Origin: Nocardia paucivorans NBRC 100373
Lineage (GTDB): Bacteria; Actinomycetota; Actinomycetes; Mycobacteriales; Mycobacteriaceae
NCBI RefSeq assembly: GCF_000308675.1
Contig: NZ_BAGE01000058.1
Coordinates: 62,001-126,000, forward strand
DNA: 64,000 bases
Reading direction: 5' to 3'
The position numbers and the translations under genes are program-made. The notes under the pieces were generated by a model. That model did not search any database and was not told the DNA's origin. It worked only from the letters and a program-made list of their open reading frames with translations. Positions 8,180 through 15,268 of the stretch are shown one piece after another (the first letter of the stretch is position 1; each line of letters begins with the position of its first letter).

Positions 8180-9808
8180 ATGACGACCGCACCCGTCGAC
8201 ACCGTCACCACGGGACCGATCGAGGGCAGTGTCAAGCACTACCACGAGGTGGACGGCCTGCGCATTCCGGTGCGCCGGATCAACCTCACCAATGGCGAGC
8301 ACTTCGACGTCTACGACACCTCGGGCCCGTACACCGACGAGACGGCGACCATAGACCTGGAGGCGGGTCTGCCGAAATTGCGCGACGGTTGGGCCAAGCC
8401 GGACATCGAGGAGCCGCGCACCCAATTGGCCTGGGCGCGAGCCGGTGTCATCACCCCGGAGATGCGGTTCATCGCCGCCCGGGAAGGGATGGACGCCGAA
8501 GTGGTGCGGGCGGAGGTCGCGGCCGGGCGCGCCGTGATCCCGGCCAATCACAAGCACCCGGAGCTGGAGCCGACCATTATCGGCAAGAAGTTCCTGGTGA
8601 AGATCAATGCCAATATCGGTAATTCGGCGGTCTCGTCCTCCATCGCGGAGGAAGTGGAGAAGATGGTGTGGGCGACCCGCTGGGGCGCCGACACCATCAT
8701 GGACCTTTCCACCGGCAAGAACATCCACGAAACCCGGGAGTGGATCCTGCGCAACTCCCCGGTCCCGGTGGGCACGGTGCCGATCTACCAGGCGTTGGAG
8801 AAGGTGAACGGCGATCCCACCAAGCTCACCTGGGAGATCTACCGCGATACGGTGATCGAACAGTGCGAACAGGGCGTGGACTATATGACCGTGCACGCCG
8901 GTGTGCTGCTGCGGTATGTGCCGCTCACCGCCAAACGTGTCACCGGCATCGTCTCCCGCGGCGGTTCCATCATGGCCGCCTGGTGCCTGGCCCACCACAA
9001 GGAATCGTTCCTCTACACCCATTTCGAGGAACTGTGCGAGATCCTGGCCCGCTACGACGTCACCTTCTCCCTCGGCGACGGCCTGCGTCCGGGTTCCATC
9101 GCCGACGCCAACGACGAAGCGCAGTTCGCCGAACTGCGCACCCTCGGCGAACTGACCAAAGTCGCGAAATCCCATGGCGTGCAGGTGATGATCGAAGGCC
9201 CCGGCCATGTGCCCATGCACAAGATCGTGGAGAACGTTCGCCTGGAAGAAGAACTGTGCGAGGAGGCGCCGTTCTACACCCTCGGCCCGCTGGCCACCGA
9301 TATCGCCCCCGCCTACGACCACATCACCTCCGCCATCGGAGCGGCCATCATCGCCCAGGCCGGCACCGCCATGCTGTGCTACGTCACCCCGAAGGAGCAC
9401 CTCGGCCTGCCCAACCGCGACGACGTGAAAACCGGTGTGATCACCTACAAGATCGCCGCCCACGCCGCCGACCTGGCCAAGGGACACCCACACGCCCAAC
9501 GCCGCGATGACGCGTTGTCCAAGGCGCGTTTCGAATTCCGCTGGCGCGACCAGTTCGCCCTCTCCCTCGACCCGGACACCGCCCGCGAATACCACGACGA
9601 GACACTGCCCGCGGAGCCGGCGAAGACCGCGCACTTCTGCTCGATGTGCGGGCCGAAGTTCTGCTCCATGCGTATCTCGGCGGATGTGCGCGAGTACGCG
9701 GAAAAGCACCAGTTGACCGAGGTGGATGCCATCGAGGCGGGAATGGCGGAGAAATCCGCGGAATTCACCCGATCCGGGGGGCAGGTGTATCTGCCGGTGG
9801 TGTCGTAG
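8180..9808 (+). CDS. thiC: Phosphomethylpyrimidine synthase
   Basis: Radical-SAM enzyme that converts aminoimidazole ribotide to HMP-P, the first dedicated step of the thiamine pyrimidine branch. The 542-residue sequence is full length. It begins with the conserved 'VDGLRIPVRRINLTNGEHF' region and contains 'PELEPTIIGKKFLVKINANI', 'IMDLSTGKNIHETREWI' and 'VQVMIEGPGHVPMHKI'. The iron-sulfur ligands sit near the C-terminus as CX2CX4C (Cys487, Cys490, Cys495). The start is fixed by the riboswitch and GGAGGA just upstream. It works with ThiD in this window; HMP-PP then joins the thiazole made by ThiO, ThiS and ThiG through ThiE. Confidence 0.98.
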   Translation: MTTAPVDTVTTGPIEGSVKHYHEVDGLRIPVRRINLTNGEHFDVYDTSGPYTDETATIDLEAGLPKLRDGWAKPDIEEPRTQLAWARAGVITPEMRFIAAREGMDAEVVRAEVAAGRAVIPANHKHPELEPTIIGKKFLVKINANIGNSAVSSSIAEEVEKMVWATRWGADTIMDLSTGKNIHETREWILRNSPVPVGTVPIYQALEKVNGDPTKLTWEIYRDTVIEQCEQGVDYMTVHAGVLLRYVPLTAKRVTGIVSRGGSIMAAWCLAHHKESFLYTHFEELCEILARYDVTFSLGDGLRPGSIADANDEAQFAELRTLGELTKVAKSHGVQVMIEGPGHVPMHKIVENVRLEEELCEEAPFYTLGPLATDIAPAYDHITSAIGAAIIAQAGTAMLCYVTPKEHLGLPNRDDVKTGVITYKIAAHAADLAKGHPHAQRRDDALSKARFEFRWRDQFALSLDPDTAREYHDETLPAEPAKTAHFCSMCGPKFCSMRISADVREYAEKHQLTEVDAIEAGMAEKSAEFTRSGGQVYLPVVS

Positions 9809-9920
9809 CCGGGTAAACGGCTCGACTTCGGTGAACCCCAGCCGATCCGCGGGGCCACGGTTGGCCGTCGATCGGGGCCCCGCGCGGGTCGGTGACGCGC
9901 GCGCAGCCCCGATCCCGGAC

Positions 9921-10221
9921 TCAACCGCCCTGGTCGTCGAACCGCCGGCGGGTCGCCCCGCCCGGGTCGACGGTGGACAGGGCCGTCGCGGTATGCGGGG
10001 TGAGACGGTAGACGTGCCACGGTGGCGGACCCGCGGAAGGGGCGCTGAAGTCGGCCGGTGAGCGCCTGCCCCGTCTCGTCCACCCGCGCCGGCCAACCGT
10101 CGGCGGCCCAGCGGGCGGCCATATCGGCGACCGTCACCGGATCGGCGACCAGGGTGGCGACTCCTTCGACGATCAGGTCGAACTCGTGGGTGGCGATACC
10201 GAGTGAGCACCGCGAATTCAT
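9921..10221 (-). pseudogene. Decayed pyridoxamine-5'-phosphate-oxidase-family gene (N-truncated, frameshifted)
   Basis: The recognisable part starts near 10221 with 'MNSRCSLGIATHEFDLIVEG', the flavin-binding strand of small PPOX-fold proteins, and runs to 'GWPARVDETGQALTG'. At about 10048-10058 one base too many shifts the frame. The C-terminus then resumes as 'DFSAPSAGPPPWHVYRLTPH' and ends '...RRRFDDQGG' before TGA at 9921-9923. Those pieces join into a typical PPOX C-terminus only if the shift is corrected. The first ~60-70 residues of the family are missing, because the upstream XRE gene ends directly before the remnant. One of the two lesions could be a sequencing error, but both together point to a dead gene. 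Confidence 0.75.
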
Positions 10222-10303
10222 GGGCACCACGCCATCGTTGGCCACCGCGTACAGCCTCGGCACGCTGGGTGTCGCGTCGACTCGCGCTTCGGGGGATCGG
10301 ACG

Positions 10304-11095
10304 TTACGTTTCCCGGTCGGCCTGCCGCAGCGCGCGGGCCGTCGCCGCGTCGGCCGGATAGAACGCTTCGATGTGCAGTTCGTCGACCGTGACATCGGTG
10401 GCCGACATCGCCGAGGTGGTGACTCCGAAGAACGACAGCCTCGCCGTCCCGATATCGAGCTGAAGCGGTATCACCACGTCGGCTCGGGCCGGAACGGTGT
10501 CGGCTCGACACGGATAGGCCGACACCTCGTCGAGCAGGGCCTTCAACCGCAGGTCCCCGGTGTTTTCCAGCCGGCTGCGCACCTGACTCAGCAGATGCCC
10601 GCGCCATTGGCCGAGATTGCGGATCCGTGGGGCCAAACCGCGCGGGTGCAGTGTGATCCGGATGGCGTTGACCGGAGGTTCGAGCAGTTCCGGGGCGCAG
10701 CCGTCGAGCAGCACATCGGTGGCGGCATTGCGGTCGACCACATCCCAGCATCGGTCCAACACGAGAGCCGGGTGGGGTAGGTGCGCGTCGAGCAGCGTCC
10801 GGAAGGCGTCCATCACCGAACGCAGCTCCGGTGCGTCCACCTCGCGCCGGCCGTAGCTCGGCGCGTATCCGGCGGCGAGCAGCAGTTCGTTGCGCTCGCG
10901 CAGTGGCACGTCCAGATGTCCGGCCAGTCGTTCCACCATCTCCCGAGTGGGTTGCGAGCGGCCGGTCTCCACGAAACTGAGGTGCCGGGTCGACACCGCT
11001 GCCCGCGAAGCGAGCTGCAGCTGACTCAACCGGCGTCGTTCTCGCCAGGATCGCAGCAACTCACCGACCGAGGGAGCGGTATCCGAGATCACCAC
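10304..11095 (-). CDS. XRE-family regulator with MmyB-like ligand-binding domain
   Basis: DNA-binding repressor or activator. The N-terminal helix-turn-helix is 'LLRSWRERRRLSQLQLASRA' followed by 'VSTRHLSFVETGRSQPTREM'. The remaining ~190 residues match the MmyB-like domain (PF17765), which binds small, often fatty-acid-like ligands: 'PHPALVLDRCWDVVDRNAA', 'RGLAPRIRNLGQWRGHLL', 'DIGTARLSFFGVTTSAM'. I place the start at GTG 11095: a TACGAT box lies 7 bases upstream (leaderless arrangement), and a perfect palindrome at 11130-11146 would otherwise fall inside the gene. The frame is open to 11191. It is divergent from a SnoaL-like gene, its likely target. A dead PPOX gene lies directly downstream. 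Confidence 0.87.
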   Translation of the reverse strand: MVISDTAPSVGELLRSWRERRRLSQLQLASRAAVSTRHLSFVETGRSQPTREMVERLAGHLDVPLRERNELLLAAGYAPSYGRREVDAPELRSVMDAFRTLLDAHLPHPALVLDRCWDVVDRNAATDVLLDGCAPELLEPPVNAIRITLHPRGLAPRIRNLGQWRGHLLSQVRSRLENTGDLRLKALLDEVSAYPCRADTVPARADVVIPLQLDIGTARLSFFGVTTSAMSATDVTVDELHIEAFYPADAATARALRQADRET

Positions 11096-11129
11096 GGTGG
11101 AAATCGTAACCGGACCGGTAACCGATGCC

Positions 11130-11146
11130 ATTACCTCCGAGGTAAT
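11130..11146. promoter_or_regulatory. Perfect 17-bp palindrome, likely operator of the XRE regulator
   Basis: ATTACCTC-C-GAGGTAAT is symmetrical over all 8 pairs. It lies between the divergent XRE (GTG 11095) and SnoaL-like (ATG 11213) genes, about 35 bases upstream of the XRE start, over its likely -35 region. Control of both genes by the XRE protein is an inference. Confidence 0.65.
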
Positions 11147-11212
11147 CGTCTGCGCGACCGATCTCGGTGATGCTGATGCCACCCGATCCACCCGACCTCG
11201 AAAGGGATTGTG

Positions 11213-11566
11213 ATGAACGACGTTGTCGCCACCTACCTGCGGACCTGGAACACCACCAACGCAACCGCCCGGGCCGAGCTACTGGCCCGCCACTGGGCAC
11301 CGGAGGCGTCCTACACCGATCCGCTCGCCGAGGCCGTCGGCCGCGAGGCGATCGGTGCGACCATCGGCGCCGTGCACGAACAGTTCCCGGGATTCGTTTT
11401 CACCCCCGTCGGCGAGCCGGACACCCATCACCGGCAGGTCCGGTTCCAATGGGGTCTGGGGCCGGCGGACAGTGAGCCGGTGATCATCGGCTTCGATGTG
11501 CTGGTCACCGACGAGCAGGGCCGGATCGATACGGTGCTGGGCTTCCTGGACAAGGTGCCCGGCTGA
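11213..11566 (+). CDS. SnoaL-like / NTF2-fold protein
   Basis: A 117-residue single-domain protein of the SnoaL-like superfamily. Members are small cone-shaped barrels that act as isomerases, hydrolases, cyclases or simple ligand binders. Typical features are the opening 'YLRTWNTTNATARAELLARH', then 'WAPEASYTDPLAEAVGREAI', and the closing strand 'GFDVLVTDEQGRIDTVLGFL'. A GTG at 11210 directly precedes the chosen ATG; AAAGGGA lies just upstream. It is divergent from an XRE/MmyB regulator and shares a palindromic operator with it. A hairpin follows at 11578. The substrate cannot be predicted. Confidence 0.85.
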   Translation: MNDVVATYLRTWNTTNATARAELLARHWAPEASYTDPLAEAVGREAIGATIGAVHEQFPGFVFTPVGEPDTHHRQVRFQWGLGPADSEPVIIGFDVLVTDEQGRIDTVLGFLDKVPG

Positions 11567-11577
11567 GCATCGAAGTC

Positions 11578-11609
11578 GGGTGGTGTCCGAATGGCATCGG
11601 GCACCACCC
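11578..11609 (+). terminator. Hairpin downstream of the SnoaL-like gene
   Basis: GGGTGGTGTCC (11578-11588) pairs with GGGCACCACCC (11599-11609) with one mismatch and a 10-base loop, 11 bases after the stop codon. It has no T tract. Confidence 0.6.
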
Positions 11610-11688
11610 GAAGGTGCTCCGAAGCCGACCCGGCGGTCGTAGCCGATCGGGCCGTCGACGACCACACCTTCGCATCCGTCCGGCGAAA

Positions 11689-12234
11689 TCAACCGATCGG
11701 CGGCCGATAGATGCTGCCGGAAGCGTCGGGCACCAAACCGGTGATATCGATGAAATCGCTCGGTCGATGTTCCGGCGTCATGACGCTCACGCCCTTGAAC
11801 TCGGCATCCACCACCACCCGCAGCCGGTCGATATCGACCCACAGATCATCGTCCACCTTGACCCGATCCACCTCGCACTCGGCCAGGTCGAGCGCGAATC
11901 GCACCGTCGTACCGTCCTGGTGCAGCGCCTGGATGCGCACATACTCGAAGTAGCTGTGTTCGCCGTCGAAGACATAGGCCTCGATCGGCATGCCGAACTC
12001 GTTGCATTCGACCTGCACTCCGGCGAATTCCCGCCACGACGGCACGGTGAACGGAATCGCCTCGATCTGAAATTCCACCCCGGAGCGCTCATCCGGCCAG
12101 CCGACGAAGCGGATACTCCAGTGCAGTTCCGCGGCACCGGTATGCCAGTTCTCCGCCAGAACTCCATTCAAACTCGCATTGGGGAGCGGGCCGAATTCCG
12201 GGACGGGATGCCACTCACAGGGTGGTGTTTTCAT
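11689..12234 (-). CDS. Conserved hypothetical protein, 181 residues
   Basis: I do not recognise the family. The protein is acidic and soluble, has no signal peptide or membrane segment, and looks like a beta-rich domain: alternating hydrophobic strands such as 'ELHWSIRFVGW', 'FEYVRIQALHQDGTTVRFAL' and 'VDIDRLRVVVDAEFKGVSVM'. Codon use resembles the neighbouring genes, so it is probably real. It precedes the ketosynthase gene's stop by 76 bases on the same strand but is read away from it, so the two need not be cotranscribed. It could be a small binding or immunity-type protein; nothing in the sequence decides this. Confidence 0.65.
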   Translation of the reverse strand: MKTPPCEWHPVPEFGPLPNASLNGVLAENWHTGAAELHWSIRFVGWPDERSGVEFQIEAIPFTVPSWREFAGVQVECNEFGMPIEAYVFDGEHSYFEYVRIQALHQDGTTVRFALDLAECEVDRVKVDDDLWVDIDRLRVVVDAEFKGVSVMTPEHRPSDFIDITGLVPDASGSIYRPPIG

Positions 12235-12309
12235 CCGACAAGCATAGAGGTGGGCACGTAATCACAACGGCCACTGCGATATTCGTCATTCGGCATGAGA
12301 ACACACCAC

Positions 12310-13554
12310 TCACGCCCGTCCCAAGGCCAATGTCACATTGTGGCCGCCGAAGCCGAACGAATTGGTGAGGGCATAGTCGACACGGTGCGGACGGGCCGTT
12401 CCGTGAACGATATCGAGATCCACATCGGGATTCTCGAGGTTGAGAGTGGGCGGGACGATCCGGTCGCGCAGGGTGAGCGCGGTGAGGATGGTTTCCAAGG
12501 CGCCGACGGCACCGATGGAGTGACCGAGCGCGGACTTGGGCGCATATACCGAGGCGTTCGGGGTGACAGCGGTGACGGCGGCTGCTTCCGAGGCGTCACC
12601 GATGGAGGTGGAGGTGGCGTGGGCGTTCACATGCCCGATATCACCGGGGGTGAGACCCGCGGTGGCGATCGCCTTGCGCATGGCCCGGGCCGCACCCTCG
12701 CCCGCCGGGTCGGAGGCGACGATGTGGTGGGCGTCGGAGGTGATCCCGGCGCCGAGTATCCGGGCGTGCACGCGGGCGCCGCGGGCACGGGCGTGCCGTT
12801 CGGATTCCAGCACCAGCAGAGCTCCGGCCTCACCGAAGACGAAACCGTCCCGGTCGCGGTCGAAAGGCCGCGAGGCGCGTTCGGGCTCGTCGTTGCGGGT
12901 GCTCATGGCGCGCATCATGGCGAAACTCGCGATGGGAACCGCGTCGATATGTCCCTCCACCCCGCCCGCCACCACCACATCGGCCTCGCCGTCGGCGATC
13001 AGTCGCCATGCCTGCGCAATGGCCTCGGTGCCCGACGAGCAGGCCGACACCGGCGCGAAAGCACCCGCTTTGGCGCCGATTTCGAGGCTGACGGCGGCGG
13101 CGGGCCCATTGGGCATGACCATGGGCACCGACATCGGTGACACCTTCCGGTATCCACCCGCGCGCATGGCGTCGACGGCGGCGATCAGCGCGTCACCGCC
13201 ACCGAGACCGGTGCCGATCGAAACCGCCAGCCGCTGTCCGTCCACCTCCGGCGCACCGGCTTCGGCCCATACGCGGCGGGCGAGGACCAGGGCCAACTGC
13301 TCCACATACGAATATCTGCGCTGCTCCACCCGGCTGAGCTGCGCCCCCGGATGCGACTTCAGCTTCCCCCCGATGCGCACCGGCAGGTCGTATTCGGCGA
13401 CGAAATCGTCGTCGAGGGTCGTGATACCGGTGTGGCCGTCCAACAGCCGCGACCAGGTCAGGTCCATATCGTCGGCCAGCGAGGTGGTGGCCGCATAGGC
13501 GGTGACGACCACCGGCACATCGACCCGAGTTTCTGAAGCGATTGTTACAGTCAC
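12310..13554 (-). CDS. KasA/KasB-like beta-ketoacyl-ACP synthase
   Basis: Condensing enzyme that elongates acyl-ACP with malonyl-ACP (FabF type, FAS-II). With GTG 13554 the protein has 414 residues. It contains the full set of catalytic residues: Cys172 in 'SACSSGTEAI', His312 in 'VNAHATSTSIGD', Lys340 and His345 in 'YAPKSALGHSIGAVG', and 'NSFGFGGHN' near the end. The wording is close to mycobacterial KasA/KasB ('MMRAMSTRNDEPERASRPFD', 'GFVFGEAGAL'). The open frame extends 127 codons further, into the TetR gene, which is not credible. Unlike kasA/kasB it stands alone, with no acpM, fabD or accD nearby, and is divergent from a TetR gene. It may serve a special lipid or polyketide. Confidence 0.92.
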   Translation of the reverse strand: MTVTIASETRVDVPVVVTAYAATTSLADDMDLTWSRLLDGHTGITTLDDDFVAEYDLPVRIGGKLKSHPGAQLSRVEQRRYSYVEQLALVLARRVWAEAGAPEVDGQRLAVSIGTGLGGGDALIAAVDAMRAGGYRKVSPMSVPMVMPNGPAAAVSLEIGAKAGAFAPVSACSSGTEAIAQAWRLIADGEADVVVAGGVEGHIDAVPIASFAMMRAMSTRNDEPERASRPFDRDRDGFVFGEAGALLVLESERHARARGARVHARILGAGITSDAHHIVASDPAGEGAARAMRKAIATAGLTPGDIGHVNAHATSTSIGDASEAAAVTAVTPNASVYAPKSALGHSIGAVGALETILTALTLRDRIVPPTLNLENPDVDLDIVHGTARPHRVDYALTNSFGFGGHNVTLALGRA

Positions 13555-13593
13555 GGCGTTATGGATACCTGTACCATTCGCTACAGTCAACCC
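13546..13593. promoter_or_regulatory. Divergent promoter between ketosynthase and TetR with a TACAGTCA direct repeat
   Basis: TACAGTCA occurs at 13546-13553 and 13582-13589. The second copy supplies TACAGT, 6 bases before ATG 13594, the layout of an actinobacterial -10 box for a leaderless transcript. An imperfect dyad (GGATACCTGTACC, 13563-13575) lies between them and could be the TetR operator. Confidence 0.55.
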
Positions 13594-14151
13594 ATGGCAC
13601 GCCCTCTCGACCACACCAAACGCGCCGAACTCCTGGACGCGGTGGTGCGCTATATCGCCGAGCACGGGCTCGCGGACCTGTCCCTGCGCCCGCTGGCCGC
13701 CGCGCTCGGCACCAGCTCCCGCATGCTGATCTACTACTTCGGCACCAAAGAGGAACTCCTGGTCCAAGCCCTGAGCAGGCAGCGGCCCGATATCACCGCG
13801 GTATTCGCCGATATCACCGATGCCGCGGCCCTGCGAGAACGGCTGTGGGAATTCTGGCGGAACAACACCACCGGGCCCGACGCCATCAGCGTCAAGGTGA
13901 TGCTCCAGGTGCTCGGCGCGGCTTGCGCCGAGCACGGGCCGTATGCCGGTTACATCCAGGGGGCGATCAATGTGTTCGTCACCGCACTCACCGAGAGATT
14001 GCGCGATATCGACGGCATCGACGAACCGGAAATCGTGGCGACCATACTGATCTCCGGGCTACGCGGGATATTGCAGGACCGCATTCTCACCGGCGACACC
14101 GAGCGCGCGGACCGCGCCGCCCGCCGCCTCATCGAGCAAACAGTGTGTTGA
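13594..14151 (+). CDS. TetR-family transcriptional regulator
   Basis: 185 residues. The N-terminal helix-turn-helix ('RAELLDAVVRYIAEHGLADL', 'LRPLAAALGTSSRMLIYYFG', 'TKEELLVQAL') is standard for TetR. The ligand domain ('MLQVLGAACAEHGPYAGYI') resembles the TetR_C_33-like class. I prefer ATG 13594 to the upstream ATG 13561 because a TACAGT box sits 6 bases before it and the helix-turn-helix then begins about 8 residues in. It is divergent from the KasA-like gene by 39 bases, so it probably represses that gene and itself from the shared region. Confidence 0.88.
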   Translation: MARPLDHTKRAELLDAVVRYIAEHGLADLSLRPLAAALGTSSRMLIYYFGTKEELLVQALSRQRPDITAVFADITDAAALRERLWEFWRNNTTGPDAISVKVMLQVLGAACAEHGPYAGYIQGAINVFVTALTERLRDIDGIDEPEIVATILISGLRGILQDRILTGDTERADRAARRLIEQTVC

Positions 14152-14627
14152 CGGAAGTGCGATATGGGACCACGACAGTTGCCGCCGACACGGAGTGAAC
14201 CTGCGCGCAGGTCTACCGAGCCAACATCCACGACATCCTCGCGCACTGGCGACAGTACGGAGACAACATCTGAACACGATGCGAGACCGATCGACTCCAA
14301 CGCCTCGCTTGATCCGGTCGAAGTGGACCGGGGATCAAAACTCCCCGGTGCGCCCGGGTTGCCCGCGCTTGCCGGCGGCGACGGCAGCCTCCAGCGGGGG
14401 TTATCGACGTCGATACCGATGTCGACAATCAGGCCGGAAACACACCGAGACCCACGGCCGACAACACAGTCCTGTCGTGGACAGGGGTAGATCACGGCCC
14501 CGAACTTCGCCGCGATATCCGGCAACTCCAGGAAGTCGCTTCGGGAAGTCGGAACGGGGAGTGGTCGATGACCGCAGCGCAGACCCGACCGTCCGGCATC
14601 ATCCCGGATCATCGGCCGCGGTGTCCG
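14152..14627. other. 476-bp gene-poor stretch with apparent gene debris
   Basis: No complete gene is visible. On the plus strand, 14207-14276 reads as a coherent protein tail ('VYRANIHDILAHWRQYGDNI' then TGA) with no start or upstream domain in frame, which suggests a leftover C-terminus. On the minus strand, 14331-14560 gives a frame with 'FLELPDIAAKFGAVIYP' and similar words but no known domain. Bases 14538-14615 form the left copy of a direct repeat also found at 16225-16358. Confidence 0.4.
14538..14615. repeat. Left copy of imperfect direct repeat flanking the LysR/acetyltransferase pair
   Basis: It consists of block A (about 14539-14569, 26 of 31 bases equal to 16225-16255) followed at once by block B (about 14567-14612, roughly 40 of 45 bases equal to 16312-16357). 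Here the two blocks abut. In the right copy 56 extra bases separate them. Counts were made by eye. Confidence 0.7.
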
Positions 14628-15179
14628 TCAGTCGATGCTCTTGACCACCCGGGCGGGCACGCCCGCGACCAGGGTGCGGGCCGGCACGTCACCGGTGACG
14701 ACCGCACCGGCGGCCACGACCGCGCCGGCACCGATGGTTACCCCCTGCGTGACCACAGCGGCCGTGCCGATCCAGACATCGTCCTCGATCACGATCGGAG
14801 CGCTGGTGACGTACTCGCGCCGCTCGGCCAGGGGCAGTGGGTGTCCGCCGGTGATGAGGCTGACCTTCGGGGCGATCATGACGTTGTCGCCGATGCTGAT
14901 GCCACCGTTGTCCATGAAGGTGCAGCCTTGGTTGACGAAGACATTCCTCCCGAACTTCGTGCCCAGTCCGTACTCGGTGAAGAAGGGCGGGTAGATCGTC
15001 ACCGACTCCGGCAGCGGGCCGCCGAACACAACCGACAGTAGTTCGGCACGCCCCTCGGTATCGCTGAACGGCAGCACGTTCAGCCGGGAAGTCGCGTCGG
15101 TGACCTGCGCTATCCGCTCGGCATAGTCCGCGAACTCGGGCGAACGGACGTACATGACCTGCTTTGTGCGTGTAGACAT
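14628..15179 (-). CDS. Sugar O-acetyltransferase of the maltose/galactoside (LacA/Maa) family
   Basis: Transfers acetyl from acetyl-CoA to a sugar hydroxyl. 183 residues from ATG 15179. The C-terminal two thirds are left-handed beta-helix hexapeptide repeats: 'GTKFGRNVFVNQGC', 'NGGISIGDNVMIAPKVSLI', 'GTAAVVTQGVTIGAGAVVAA', 'VTGDVPARTLVAGVPARVVK'. The catalytic His lies in 'TGGHPLP'. The frame runs 17 codons upstream without a ribosome site. It is divergent from a LysR regulator (15269) with a dyad between them, the usual target-regulator arrangement. The acceptor sugar is unknown. Confidence 0.9.
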   Translation of the reverse strand: MSTRTKQVMYVRSPEFADYAERIAQVTDATSRLNVLPFSDTEGRAELLSVVFGGPLPESVTIYPPFFTEYGLGTKFGRNVFVNQGCTFMDNGGISIGDNVMIAPKVSLITGGHPLPLAERREYVTSAPIVIEDDVWIGTAAVVTQGVTIGAGAVVAAGAVVTGDVPARTLVAGVPARVVKSID

Positions 15180-15235
15180 GCGCTGATCCCAGCACTCCGG
15201 CCAAGGATCGATCAAACAACCCCAACGCACCTGGG

Positions 15236-15262
15236 CACAACTTCTGGTTGTGTCCGTAGGGT
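15236..15262. promoter_or_regulatory. LysR-type operator and leaderless -10 box
   Basis: CACAAC-TTCTG-GTTGTG (15236-15252) is a perfect 6+6 inverted repeat with a 5-base spacer, like a LysR-family binding site. TAGGGT (15257-15262) follows, 6 bases before the LysR GTG at 15269. The LysR protein would sit on its own promoter and the divergent acetyltransferase promoter. Confidence 0.68.
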
Positions 15263-15268
15263 AGCGGT

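Noticed and set aside
7637..10210. 857-codon minus-strand open frame
   Set aside because: It is antisense to thiC and the riboswitch and contains no motif beyond pieces mirrored from those features.
12295..13140. 281-codon plus-strand frame opposite the ketosynthase
   Set aside because: Gly-rich antisense frame; the ketosynthase on the other strand is complete with all catalytic residues.
13950..14612. 220-codon minus-strand frame between TetR and the acetyltransferase
   Set aside because: Its first half is antisense to TetR; the remainder has only weak protein character and overlaps repeat sequence.
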